A stretch of 64,000 nt of DNA from contig NZ_JACHHN010000010.1 of the NCBI RefSeq assembly GCF_014202765.1, positions 153,322 through 217,321 of the forward strand. The letters are read 5' to 3'. The DNA comes from Silvimonas terrae. GTDB lineage: Bacteria; Pseudomonadota; Gammaproteobacteria; Burkholderiales; Chitinibacteraceae. The position numbers were made by a program, and so were the translations under genes. Of the stretch, positions 35,256 to 44,231 are shown piece by piece; position 1 is the first letter of the stretch, and each line of letters opens with the position of its first letter. A model generated the notes under the pieces. That model was not told the DNA's origin. It worked only from the letters and a program-made list of their open reading frames with translations, and ran no database searches.

Positions 35256-35675
35256 TCAACGGTGGGTTTTCAGCGCCTGTACCTGGCGGTCGTAGGCGTA
35301 TTGATCGGTATGCAGCAGCTGGGCCGTGGCGCCGCCCTTGATCATCAATTGCAGCACGCCAGCCTTGAAGGTACTGCCCAGCGCCACGATGCCCATATCC
35401 TGATTGGCCTGGCTTAACTGGGTGACGAGGTGTGGCCCGGCCAAAGTGCCGTTGACGGGCGAACTTTGTGTGATGGTCTGGCCATCGGTATCAACAAAGG
35501 TTTGTTCCAGCCGCCCGGTCCAGCGGGCGTTGTTGGTGGTGACAATCTGCAGCAGGTATACCGTGCGGTCGATCTGGCCCACCCAGGTGCCATCCAGCGG
35601 CGTGGCCGCGTGGGCGGGCAGCGCCAGGCCCATGCCCAGGACCAGCCAGAACAAAAAACGCAGAAAAACCGTCAT
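35256..35675 (-). CDS. Small secreted protein of unknown function
   Basis: 139 residues. Signal peptide of about 24 residues (LGMGLALPAHA-A) then a compact beta-rich part: LDGTWVGQIDRTVYLLQIV, RWTGRLEQTFVDTDGQ, TLAGPHLVTQLSQ. The G-T-W-x-G opening and alternating strands suggest a lipocalin-like or AttH-type beta-barrel, an inference from pattern. ATG at 35673-35675; the frame open to 35705 adds no signal. Confidence 0.75.
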   Translation of the reverse strand: MTVFLRFLFWLVLGMGLALPAHAATPLDGTWVGQIDRTVYLLQIVTTNNARWTGRLEQTFVDTDGQTITQSSPVNGTLAGPHLVTQLSQANQDMGIVALGSTFKAGVLQLMIKGGATAQLLHTDQYAYDRQVQALKTHR

Positions 35676-35792
35676 GCCAGGCTCCAGTTGCGGTGTGGCG
35701 CTCATGCTTCATTGTATGGCTTGTCCGGGCGGGAACAAGCTCATCAGCGTATCGGCCACGGCGCGCATTCCGGGCGCGTTGTTGCTCCAGCC

Positions 35793-37550
35793 TCAGGCCC
35801 GGGCGGCGATGGCGGCGCGGTGCTGCGCCAGAAAAGCGTGAATCTGCGCCACCACCGCCGCGCCTTCTCCGACCGCCGCCGCCACTCGCTTGACCGAGCC
35901 GGAGCGCACGTCGCCAATGGCGAACACGCCCTTGACGCTGGTTTCCAGCGCAAACGCCGGAATCTCCCCATCCGCAACGGCGTCCAGCCCGGTCGGCACA
36001 AAGCCTTTCTCATCAATCTTCACGGCGCAACCGTTGAGCCAGGTGGTGTTTGGATCGGCCCCGATAAACAGGAACACGTGGTGCACCGGCATGCTGGTGG
36101 TGGTTTCCTTGCCGGCCCGGCGGGTGCGGATCTGCACGCGTTCCAGACCGTGTTCATCGCCGTCCAGCCCGGTGATTTCCGAATACGGATGCAGTTCAAC
36201 ATTCGGCAGCGACTCCAGCCGCGCAATCAGGTAGCGCGACATGCTGGCTTCCAGACTGGGCGCACGGATCAACACGTGCACTTTGGCGGTGTGCGCGGCC
36301 AGGAATACGGCGGCTTGCCCGGCGGAGTTGCCGCCGCCGACCAGAATCACTTCTTCATCCCGACACAATTTGGCCTCGACCGGAGACGCCCAGTAATACA
36401 CGCCACGGCCTTCAAAGCGGCACAACTGGCTGATTTGCGGCCGGCGGTATACGGCACCGCTGGCAATCACGACGGTACGTGTGGCAATACAGCGGCCGTC
36501 ATCGAGTTCCAGAGCAATGGGGGAGCGATCACAGTGCAGCGTTTTGATGCCCAGTGGGATGGCGACATGCGCGCCAAATTTCTGCGCCTGCACAAACGCC
36601 CGCCCCGCTAAGGCCTGACCCGAGATGCCCGTCGGGAAACCCAGATAGTTCTCAATGCGCGAACTCGCCCCGGCCTGGCCACCGGGCGCACGGCAATCAA
36701 ACACGGCCACCGACAACCCCTCTGAGGCGGCATAGACCGAGGCCGCCAGCCCGGCCGGCCCGGCGCCGACCACAATCACGTCGTACACATGCTCCGGATC
36801 AAACTCCGGCAGCAAACCCAGGTGACTGGCCAACTGGCCTTCATCCGGCGCGCGCAGCACATTGCCGTCCGGACAGATCACCAGCGGAAAATCACTGGGT
36901 CTGACCGAAATACGCGCCAGCAAATCGACGATGTCGGGGTCGGTTTCCGCCTCCATGATGGCGTGCGGATAGGCATTGCGCCGCAAGAAGCTCTGCAGCG
37001 CATGCAGTTTGCTATTGGCCTCGCCCCCCACCAGCACCAGGCCGCGCCCGCGTTCCAGCAAGCCCACGCGGCGCAGGATCAGCGCGCGCATGATGCGCTC
37101 GCCCAGTTCGGCCTCGGCCACCAGCAAGGCGCGTAACTGATGCGGTGGCAGCAACAGGGCGGTGACAGGCTCCAGCGTGAGGCCATCGGCCAGCGACGGC
37201 TTGCCAGACAGTTGGGCCACTTCTGCCGCAAACTCATTGGGCCCCTGCTCGATAATGATGGTGGAATGCCCCAAGCCATCGCGCGAGATAATCCGCACCC
37301 GCCCTTTGAGGATCACAAACAGCCCGGGTCCCGGCTGGCCAATTTCAAACATCATGGTGGCGGCCGGGTAGGCGCGGATTTCACCAAAGCGCCGCATGCG
37401 GTCGATTTCTGCCTCGGTCAGCTTGGGAAACCGCTGATGATGGCGGGATTCCAGCGGTGAGAACGGCGCATCGTCCGCGCCGGGTATGGCCTCGTTGGCG
37501 GGCAGATCGGGTTCTGCCACGGAAACGGCAGCCTGGGTCAAAGCGGTCAT
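35793..37550 (-). CDS. Fusion of cyclic-nucleotide-binding domain with thioredoxin-reductase-like flavoprotein
   Basis: 585 residues. Residues about 40-165 are a cNMP-binding (CAP_ED) domain (LFVILKGRVRIISRDG, FAAEVAQLSGKPSLADGLT). Residues about 255-575 are a TrxR-like reductase with FAD motif VVGAGPAGLAAS, NAD(P) motif LVGGGNSAGQAAVF and TrxR-type TSVKGVFAIGDVRSG. The TrxR redox pair (CATC) is missing: the corresponding place reads YYWASPVEAKLC. A linker (about 175-240) resembles a thioredoxin-like fold. Such cNMP/TrxR fusions occur in proteobacteria; a cyclic nucleotide presumably modulates electron transfer to an unknown partner. Confidence 0.9.
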   Translation of the reverse strand: MTALTQAAVSVAEPDLPANEAIPGADDAPFSPLESRHHQRFPKLTEAEIDRMRRFGEIRAYPAATMMFEIGQPGPGLFVILKGRVRIISRDGLGHSTIIIEQGPNEFAAEVAQLSGKPSLADGLTLEPVTALLLPPHQLRALLVAEAELGERIMRALILRRVGLLERGRGLVLVGGEANSKLHALQSFLRRNAYPHAIMEAETDPDIVDLLARISVRPSDFPLVICPDGNVLRAPDEGQLASHLGLLPEFDPEHVYDVIVVGAGPAGLAASVYAASEGLSVAVFDCRAPGGQAGASSRIENYLGFPTGISGQALAGRAFVQAQKFGAHVAIPLGIKTLHCDRSPIALELDDGRCIATRTVVIASGAVYRRPQISQLCRFEGRGVYYWASPVEAKLCRDEEVILVGGGNSAGQAAVFLAAHTAKVHVLIRAPSLEASMSRYLIARLESLPNVELHPYSEITGLDGDEHGLERVQIRTRRAGKETTTSMPVHHVFLFIGADPNTTWLNGCAVKIDEKGFVPTGLDAVADGEIPAFALETSVKGVFAIGDVRSGSVKRVAAAVGEGAAVVAQIHAFLAQHRAAIAARA

Positions 37551-37802
37551 GGTGGAGCCTCTGGCGGTGGGGCAGGCGGGGTCTGTTTACGCGATCAGCA
37601 TAGTTCACCCTGGTGGCGTTGCGGCGTTGTTACTGTCTTGACCAGCCATGCGGCACAGGGCAGCCTGCGTCATCGGATCGGGCTTGCCGCTGGTCTGAAG
37701 ATGGGATGGCGGTTCTATCCCGGTGAACAAAACAGCCATGACGACGGTCTGTGAATATCAGTGGTTGATGATCAATAACGTCTCTTTGCAGGATGATTTT
37801 GC

Positions 37803-38312
37803 ATGCAGCTCGCCGCACAACCCACGGACGTTGACCCGCATCCCGTACATGGGCAGCGCACCTTGCGCACCATTGCCGCGTTTGAGGCCCTTAAAGGGCT
37901 GGCCGCACTGGCGGCCGGGATTGGCCTGCTGAGTTTTGTGCATCACGATATCCGCCATCTGGCGCTGGATCTGATTGGTCACATCGGGCTCTCGCCCTAT
38001 GCCCACTACCCGGCGGTGCTGCTGCGCTACGCCGATATCGTGCAAGACGCCAATCTGCGGTTGTTGATCCCTGCTGCGCTGGCTTATGTGTTGCTGCGCT
38101 TTGCCGAAGCCTGGGGCCTGTGGTTTGACCGGCCGTGGGCGCAATGGCTGGGTGCCATTTCTGGCGCGATCTACGTGCCGTTTGAGCTGCATCACCTCAT
38201 CGACAAACCCACCGTAATCAGCGCGCTGGTGGTGCTGGGTAACCTGGGCATTGTGATTTTTCTGGCTGCGCGCGTCTGGCAGCAACGCAAAGCCCAGCAC
38301 GCCCGGCCCTGA
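37803..38312 (+). CDS. DUF2127 family membrane protein
   Basis: 169 residues, inner membrane with about four helices. Pattern of DUF2127: RTIAAFEALKGLAALAAGIGLLSFVHHD, LAYVLLRFAEAWGLWFDRPWAQWLG and IYVPFELHHLIDKPT. Function unknown. The KGG-type protein gene follows in the same direction. Confidence 0.87.
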   Translation: MQLAAQPTDVDPHPVHGQRTLRTIAAFEALKGLAALAAGIGLLSFVHHDIRHLALDLIGHIGLSPYAHYPAVLLRYADIVQDANLRLLIPAALAYVLLRFAEAWGLWFDRPWAQWLGAISGAIYVPFELHHLIDKPTVISALVVLGNLGIVIFLAARVWQQRKAQHARP

Positions 38313-38434
38313 CGGTTCCGGGCATGGGCCGCGCTGATCCGACACGCATTGCCGCCACGCGCTGACAGGCACGTGCCTGGCCGGCGCGTAAACCAGGTGG
38401 CATGGCACCTTTGCCCGTTGATGTGGAGAACGTC

Positions 38435-38746
38435 ATGCCCCGAGGCGATAAATCGGCCTATACCGACAAACAAAAGCGCAAGGCGCAACATATTGAAGAC
38501 AGCTATGAAGCACGCGGCGTGTCAGAGGACGAGGCCGAACGCCGCGCCTGGGCCACGGTGAATAAAGAGTCTGGCGGTGGTAACTTGTCCGGCTCTGGCC
38601 GGGGGCATGCCGAAAACCATGATTCGGCCAAAAAAGGCGGTCATCTCGGCGGCAAGGCTGCGGCAGCACGTACCCCGGAACAGCGCGCCGCTTCAGCCAG
38701 AAAAGCAGCGGCGACGCGCAAACGCAACGCCGCCGCCAAACACTAG
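38435..38746 (+). CDS. Small basic protein with KGG-type motif (plasmid-stabilisation-like)
   Basis: 103 residues, very charged. The N-terminal part reads YTDKQKRKAQHIEDSYE, ARGVSEDEAERRAWATVNKES and GGGNLSGSGRG; the C-terminal part has KKGGHLGGKAAA, a KGG repeat as in stress-induced proteins, then an Ala/Arg/Lys-rich tail resembling a histone tail. Proteins of this pattern are often named plasmid stabilisation or stress proteins without proof. TGGAGAACGTC precedes the ATG. It is convergent with the SDR, 8 bases away. Confidence 0.85.
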   Translation: MPRGDKSAYTDKQKRKAQHIEDSYEARGVSEDEAERRAWATVNKESGGGNLSGSGRGHAENHDSAKKGGHLGGKAAAARTPEQRAASARKAAATRKRNAAAKH

Positions 38747-38753
38747 GCCAGAC

Positions 38754-39488
38754 TCAGGCCACGCCACCATTGGCGCGCAGCACCTGACCGTTGACCCAAC
38801 CCGCGTTGGTGCCGACCAGCATGCTGACCACGGCGGCAATGTCGTCCGGCTCGCCCAGGCGTTCTAACGGCGGCAGGCTGGCAAAGTGGCCGATTTGCTC
38901 TGCTGTCTTGCCCTTGAGGAACAACTCGGTGGCTACCGGCCCCGGTGCAATGGCGTTGACGGTGATCTTGCGACCGCGCAATTCCTTGGCAAACACCCGG
39001 GTATACGCCTCTACTGCCGCCTTGGTGGCGTTGTAGGTGGCGTAACCGGGCAGGTTCATGGCCAGTGCGGTGGTCGAGAAATTGATGACGTGTCCGCCGT
39101 CCGCCAGCCGGGTTGCCGCCTCGCGCAGCGTATTGAAAGTGCCGCGCACGTTGATGTCGAACATGCGCTCAAATAACTCGTCCGTGGTCTGGGTCAGTGG
39201 TTGTACCGTCATCACCCCCGCGTTATTGACCAGCACATCCAGCTTGCCCAGCGTCTGCTCAATAGTGTCAAACAACTGGCGCACCTGAGCTGCGTTGGCA
39301 ACATCCGCCTGGGTGGCAATGGCTGTGCCACCCGCAGACTGGATGCGGTCGACCAGCGCGTGAGCTTCTGTCGCGCTGGCGGCGTAATTCACCACCACCG
39401 CAAACCCGTCTTGCGCCAGTCGCAGCGCCACCGCGGCACCAATCCCGCGTGAGGCACCCGTAACGAGGGCGATTTTCTGTTGCGGCAT
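38754..39488 (-). CDS. Short-chain dehydrogenase/reductase
   Basis: 244 residues. TGASRGIG at about 10-17, NNAG motif near 89-92, S138 and Y152-x3-K156 (TYNATKAAV), and the VNGQVLRANGGV end. It is an NADP-type oxidoreductase of unknown substrate. ATG at 39486-39488 with GGAGCAAGATC upstream. Confidence 0.94.
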   Translation of the reverse strand: MPQQKIALVTGASRGIGAAVALRLAQDGFAVVVNYAASATEAHALVDRIQSAGGTAIATQADVANAAQVRQLFDTIEQTLGKLDVLVNNAGVMTVQPLTQTTDELFERMFDINVRGTFNTLREAATRLADGGHVINFSTTALAMNLPGYATYNATKAAVEAYTRVFAKELRGRKITVNAIAPGPVATELFLKGKTAEQIGHFASLPPLERLGEPDDIAAVVSMLVGTNAGWVNGQVLRANGGVA

Positions 39489-40024
39489 GATCTTGCTCCG
39501 TGTGTGAGTGAGTGAGACGGATACTCCTCTCAAACGCGCGCCGGATAATCAGCCGCAACCTGGTAATATTGTTCGAATATCACTAACAATGATGTACAGA
39601 GTGGTCAGATTGTTTTTGGAAGCTGGCAATCTGACGTCAGGGTTGGCCAACCCGACGGCGCGTATAGATAGATTTGTGCACGCGTGTTAACTCAATAGCC
39701 GAAATAGCGCTTTGCGCAAACGCAAGTCATGTAGTCTGACGCCGTTTATGTAGCAAAAGGGCCCTTTGGTCAGGTCAATCCAGGGTGTTTGAAACGAGGG
39801 CGCTTGCCGCGTGTTTTTCAGGGTGAAAAACGCCTTCGGGCAAGGCAGTAGACTGGTCTATGTAAGACTAAAAGTTCAGGATAATCAGCAAGATGCGTAT
39901 CTTTACCATGTTGACCCGGTTTGCGCTATTGAGAAAAATCCCACTGTCATTCTCATGACGTTGCCATGCAAATTCAAGATAGAATCGCGGCGATCCTATT
40001 TACTTTGTGAGGCAGGGCATCACC
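39489..40024. other. Intergenic region between SDR and solute-binding protein genes
   Basis: 536 bases with no gene. The one structured signal is ATTGTT-N11-AACAAT (39568-39590), upstream of the SDR gene, a possible regulator site. Bases 39690-40006 are AT-richer with no further feature seen. Confidence 0.45.
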
Positions 40025-40900
40025 ATGCAACTGCGTAGTTTTATTACAGCCCTGGCTTACGCCGCCATCAGCCTGGCTATCCCCGTCGCCCAGGCTGACA
40101 CGCTTGATAACATCAAGGCCACCGGTACCATCAATGTGGGCTATCGCCAGTCTGCACAGCCGGTGTCTTTTGCCGTGAACGACAATCCGACTGGATTTGT
40201 GGTTGATCTGTGCCGCGATATCGTCGCGACCACCATCTCTGAAGCCGTCAAAAAGCCGGTCAAGATCAAGTTCATTCCGGTGACGGCGCAGAACCGTCTG
40301 ACCATGGTCAAGGAAGGCAAGATCGACATGGAATGCGGTTCGACCACCATCACTGAAGAACGCCAGAAGCAAGTGGGTTTCTCGGTGGTCGATTTTGTCA
40401 CCACCTCACGCCTGGTCAGCCTTGCTGGCACTAAGCCGTCGCTGCCCTCGCTGGAAGGCAAGACCCTGGCGCTCAAGGCAGGCTCCAGCCACATTGAGCT
40501 GATTTCCAAAATGGTCGGTGGCATTCATGTGCTGAGCGTGAACGACGCCGCACAAGGCATTCAGGCCGTGCTCGATCACAAGGCCTTGGCTTACCTGGAC
40601 GATGAGCTGCTGATTCAGGGCGCGATCCACAAAGCCGGTCTGGATTTCAAACAATTCACGTTTAGCGACCCGCTGTCAGTGGAACCATACGGCATCGCCT
40701 TTCGCCTGGGAGACACCACCTTTGGCAAGCTGGTGAGTGCAGGGGTACGCAACAATTTCTCGCATACCGAAAAAGCCATCCGCTCGGCCGAAAGCTATTC
40801 GGCTGAACTGGGTGTACCGGTCAATACGCTGACCCGTGATGCGATTCGTTCGCCGGCGTATTCACGCCAGTGCAGCCTGATCGACAAAGGTAGCTGCTGA
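40025..40900 (+). CDS. Periplasmic amino-acid-type ABC solute-binding protein
   Basis: 291 residues. Signal peptide (about 1-24, IPVAQA-D), then the SBP_bac_3 pattern: IKATGTINVGYRQSAQPVSF, FVVDLCRDIVATTI, VKIKFIPVTAQNRLTMVKEGKIDMECGSTT, and VLDHKALAYLDDELLIQG. It binds a small amino acid or similar ligand. No permease or ATPase gene is adjacent, so it is an orphan component or serves a distant transporter. Start at ATG 40025; GTG at 40007 is in frame but is outside the signal. A terminator follows. Confidence 0.92.
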   Translation: MQLRSFITALAYAAISLAIPVAQADTLDNIKATGTINVGYRQSAQPVSFAVNDNPTGFVVDLCRDIVATTISEAVKKPVKIKFIPVTAQNRLTMVKEGKIDMECGSTTITEERQKQVGFSVVDFVTTSRLVSLAGTKPSLPSLEGKTLALKAGSSHIELISKMVGGIHVLSVNDAAQGIQAVLDHKALAYLDDELLIQGAIHKAGLDFKQFTFSDPLSVEPYGIAFRLGDTTFGKLVSAGVRNNFSHTEKAIRSAESYSAELGVPVNTLTRDAIRSPAYSRQCSLIDKGSC

Positions 40901-40936
40901 TCCAGCGCGGCTGTGCGCGGCTGGCGCGGTTAAAAC

Positions 40937-40970
40937 AAAACGGCAACCCGGGTGGTTGCCGTTTTGCTTT
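40937..40970 (+). terminator. Rho-independent terminator after the solute-binding protein gene
   Basis: AAAACGGCAACC, 5-base loop, GGTTGCCGTTTT followed by GCTTT. Confidence 0.9.
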
Positions 40971-41104
40971 TGGAGTCGCGCTGCGAGCGTGCATACAAAA
41001 GTGTTTGTAAATCAGCTACTTTGCCGTTCATCGTCCAAACCGGTCAGGGCAGGCAGCGGGCCTTGCTCAAAACACCCACCCTTATATAGGCTTCTGTCAG
41101 TTTC

Positions 41105-41120
41105 TTGAAAACGTTTTCAA
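41105..41120. promoter_or_regulatory. LacI-family operator upstream of the chitinase gene
   Basis: Perfect 16-bp palindrome TTGAAAACGTTTTCAA with a central CG, the hallmark of LacI/GalR sites. A possible promoter lies just upstream (TTGCTC at 41063, TATAGG at 41085, 16-base spacer), placing the operator directly after the expected start of transcription, a repressing position. Confidence 0.75.
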
Positions 41121-41153
41121 AGACAGAAAACAAACAGCCCAGGGGTGGAGAGC

Positions 41154-42620
41154 ATGAGTAAACCAAGAGGCAGCACACGCCTGAAGGCACTGGTGTGCGC
41201 GCTGACGCTGGCCGGTACTGCCGCACCCGGCATGGCGCTGGATGTCTCGCCTTACTTTATGACCTGGGCGTACGGCAACAATAGTTACGCCATCACCAGT
41301 CTGATGGACGCCCACACCAAAGCCGGCCTGCAAAGCGCTACGCTCGCGTTTCTGGTCTCCAGCGGCGGCTGCGCGGTGGATAACTCCGTTTCGCAAATGC
41401 AAAGCGACCTGACGGCATTTCAGGCGGCGGGCGGGCGCGTGATCCTCTCTTTTGGCGGTGCCAATGGCACTTATCTGGAGGCCGCTTGTACCAGCACGCA
41501 GATGGCCAACCTGATCGCCGGTATTTTGCAAACCACGGGCGTGCGGGCCATCGATTTTGATGTAGAAGGCAAGCAGTTGGGCAAGGGCGGCCTGAACACG
41601 GTCCGCAATGCTGCCATTTTGCAATTGCAGCAGCGCTATCCGTCTTTGTATGTGTCCTTCACCTTGCCGGTGGCGCAAAACGGGCTGGATAGCAATGGTC
41701 TGGCGGCCGTGCAATCCGCCGCGCTGGCAGGGGTGAATGTCAGCATGGTCAACCTGATGACCATGGATTACTGCGACAGCAACTGCGGCATCAGCAATAT
41801 GGGCAAGGTGGCGACGGGCTCGGCCTCCGCCGTTTACGCTCAGCTCCAGAATGTGTTTCCGGCTAAAACCAGTGGCGAGTTGTGGGGCATGATCGGCATC
41901 ACGCCCATGGTTGGCGTCAATGATGATTCGTCTGAAGTCTTCAGCACCAACGATGCCAGCACCGTCGCCGGCTTTGCCCGCCAGAACGGCCTGGGGCTGC
42001 TGAGTTACTGGGCCTTGCAGCGGGACCGCGCGGGAACGGGCAGCAAGGATGATTTTTCGGATACCACGCAGACCAATTTCCAGTTTCTGCACCTGTTCCA
42101 GGCGGCGCAGACCGGTGGCGGCGGCGTCAGCACGCCCAGCCCCACGCCGACTCCCACGCCCGCACCGACCCCTGTACCCACGCCGGTGCCCACCCCTAAA
42201 CCCACGCCGACGCCCACACCGGCTTCGGCCTGCTATGCGGCCTGGAATGCCAATACTGCCTACACCGGCGGTGCGCTGGTGAGCGAGAGCGCTGTCAATT
42301 ACAAGGCCAACTGGTGGACGCAAGGCAATAATCCGGCCAGCAGCAGTGGTCCCACCGGCAGTGGCGAACCCTGGTCCGTGGTGGGCGATTGCCATGGCGG
42401 CAGCACGGCGACGCCGGTACCCACTCCCGCGCCTGCACCGCCGCTCTCCGCCGGCGGGTGTCCGGCCTGGCTGGATGGTGGCAGTTACGCAGTGGGGGCG
42501 GTGGTCAGCTTCAATGGCAAGACCTACACGGCGCTGGTCACCCAGACCGATTACGCCGGTGCCAACTGGAACCCGGCCGCGACGCCCTCATTGTGGAAAG
42601 CCGGCGGCACTTGCCACTAA
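41154..42620 (+). CDS. Secreted chitinase (GH18) with two chitin-binding modules
   Basis: 488 residues. Signal peptide (about 1-28, AAPGMA-L), a compact GH18 catalytic domain (about 30-310) with AIDFDVEG near 132-139; E138 is the catalytic acid. A Pro/Thr linker ([12 protein letters not shown] type) leads to two CBM5/12 modules, each beginning with Cys-x-Ala-Trp ([18 protein letters not shown] and [18 protein letters not shown]) and joined by a second linker. It hydrolyses chitin in the medium. The small GH18 domain with Cys pairs resembles the ChiD-like class. ATG 41154 follows GGGGTGGAG; the operator upstream suggests induction by chitin oligosaccharides. Confidence 0.95.
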   Translation: MSKPRGSTRLKALVCALTLAGTAAPGMALDVSPYFMTWAYGNNSYAITSLMDAHTKAGLQSATLAFLVSSGGCAVDNSVSQMQSDLTAFQAAGGRVILSFGGANGTYLEAACTSTQMANLIAGILQTTGVRAIDFDVEGKQLGKGGLNTVRNAAILQLQQRYPSLYVSFTLPVAQNGLDSNGLAAVQSAALAGVNVSMVNLMTMDYCDSNCGISNMGKVATGSASAVYAQLQNVFPAKTSGELWGMIGITPMVGVNDDSSEVFSTNDASTVAGFARQNGLGLLSYWALQRDRAGTGSKDDFSDTTQTNFQFLHLFQAAQTGGGGVSTPSPTPTPTPAPTPVPTPVPTPKPTPTPTPASACYAAWNANTAYTGGALVSESAVNYKANWWTQGNNPASSSGPTGSGEPWSVVGDCHGGSTATPVPTPAPAPPLSAGGCPAWLDGGSYAVGAVVSFNGKTYTALVTQTDYAGANWNPAATPSLWKAGGTCH

Positions 42621-42744
42621 CCGGGGTGCGCCATGGCGTTGCCGGGCGCGGGGCATCACCGGGTTTATGCTGCACGAATATTCTAGAAATCCGTGACCGA
42701 CCTCATATAAGCTCTTTACGGAGCGCATTGGGGAGCAAGACAAC

Positions 42745-43578
42745 ATGGGGGCGAGTGACTGGCTGGATTTGCGGCAAGACGCGCAGACCCGTATTGAGAC
42801 CATGCACGCCCACTTCGAGGGCCATGCCTATGACCCGCACTGGCACGACACCTATGTGATCGGCGTGACCCGCCAGGGTGTGCAGCAATTCAACTGCCGA
42901 CGTAATCGCGTCAACAGCACCCCCGGCCACGTGTTCTTGCTGGAGCCCGGTGAAATCCACGACGGCAACGCGCCGGAAAAAGACGGTTTCACCTATTACA
43001 CCCTCTACATTGATCCGGACTGGCTGCACGGCACCATGGCCACGCTGTTTGAAGAGGCGCCGGGCGGGTTCGAAATGGGCTTTGCCCAGACCCTGTCGGA
43101 CGACCCTGCGCTGGCGCTGGCGACCATGGGCGCGTTCAACGCACTGCATCACCAGGAGATGCGCATTGTGCGAGAAGCCAGTCTGGACCGCTTGCTGGGC
43201 AGCCTGACCGGCCACCTGTCCTGGCGTAAAACCCAACCCGATGCCCACTTGCCCGCTGCCGCCTGGCGTGCGCACGATTATCTGCACGCCCATTACATGG
43301 AAGACGTCGGGCTGGATGAACTGGCGCAAAGCGCCGGCACAGATCGCTTCCGGCTGACCCGCGCTTTCAAGGCGGCCTTTGGTGTCGCGCCGCATGCGTA
43401 TCTGATCCAGTTGCGCCTTGCCCGCGCGCGTACCCGGCTGGCCCGTGGCGACACGCCAGCAGAAGTCGCCGCCGCGCTGGGGTTTGCCGACCAAAGCCAC
43501 TTTGGCCGCTGGTTCCAGCGCGCCTATCGGCTCAGCCCCGCGCACTACCGCCGCATTTGCACAAAGCTTCCAGACTGA
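42745..43578 (+). CDS. AraC-family regulator of the adjacent LysE exporter
   Basis: 277 residues. Cupin-type N-terminal domain (about 15-130: AHFEGHAYDPHWHDTYVIGVTRQG, HVFLLEPGEIHDG) and double helix-turn-helix (about 175-270: LDELAQSAGTDRFRLTRAFKAAFG, AAALGFADQSHFGRWFQRAYRLSP). The AraC-LysE tandem arrangement is common: such regulators control the neighbouring amino-acid or metabolite exporter. GAGCA precedes the ATG. Confidence 0.93.
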   Translation: MGASDWLDLRQDAQTRIETMHAHFEGHAYDPHWHDTYVIGVTRQGVQQFNCRRNRVNSTPGHVFLLEPGEIHDGNAPEKDGFTYYTLYIDPDWLHGTMATLFEEAPGGFEMGFAQTLSDDPALALATMGAFNALHHQEMRIVREASLDRLLGSLTGHLSWRKTQPDAHLPAAAWRAHDYLHAHYMEDVGLDELAQSAGTDRFRLTRAFKAAFGVAPHAYLIQLRLARARTRLARGDTPAEVAAALGFADQSHFGRWFQRAYRLSPAHYRRICTKLPD

Positions 43579-43629
43579 CCGCACACATGTTCTGAGAATA
43601 ACGGCTCAACCTGTACCAAGGAGCCGATC

Positions 43630-44229
43630 ATGCAATCCCTTCTCCCATTTACCGTGTTTGCGCTGGTCGCATCAATCACGCCGGGGCCGGCCAATATTCT
43701 GGTGCTCTCCAGCAGCGCCCGCTTTGGGCTGCTGCCTGCACTGCGGCTGACTGTGGGTATTTGTATGGCCGCATCGTCGATTGTGCTGTTCACCGGATGG
43801 GGGCTGGGCAACGTGCTGACGGCGCATCCGGGCATCCAGACCGGGGCGAAGTGGCTGGCCCTGGCGTGGCTGTCGCATTTGTCCTGGCTGCTGTTTCGCC
43901 ACCCGCCGGCCGTGCCGCAAGCCGGGGAAACCGGGCGCGGCCAGTTGGGCATGCTGGCTGGGGGCGGGTTGCAGATCGTCAACCCCAAGGTCTGGATGAT
44001 GGCGCTGGCCGTGGTGAGCGTGTTTGCCGGTAACGGCCCGGACAAAACGATGCGCGTGGCGCAAATGGCGCTGATTTTTTTCGCCGCTGCCATCCTCTGC
44101 ATGGCGCTGTGGGCCTTGCTGGGGCGCGGTGTGGCTGTCTTGCTGCGCTCGCCGCAGCACTGGCGCTGGCTCAATCAGGCGCTGGCGGTGTTGTTGTTAC
44201 TGTCGGCCTGGTCGAGCATGCTGGGCTGA
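43630..44229 (+). CDS. LysE-family exporter
   Basis: 199 residues with about six helices. Family motif TPGPANILVLSSSARFG near residues 16-33, and NPKVWMMALAVV in the middle. Exports basic amino acids or homoserine-type compounds. It lies 51 bases after the AraC gene and is probably co-transcribed. The 3' end is 2 bases from the convergent cdh gene. Confidence 0.93.
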   Translation: MQSLLPFTVFALVASITPGPANILVLSSSARFGLLPALRLTVGICMAASSIVLFTGWGLGNVLTAHPGIQTGAKWLALAWLSHLSWLLFRHPPAVPQAGETGRGQLGMLAGGGLQIVNPKVWMMALAVVSVFAGNGPDKTMRVAQMALIFFAAAILCMALWALLGRGVAVLLRSPQHWRWLNQALAVLLLLSAWSSMLG

Positions 44230-44231
44230 GC

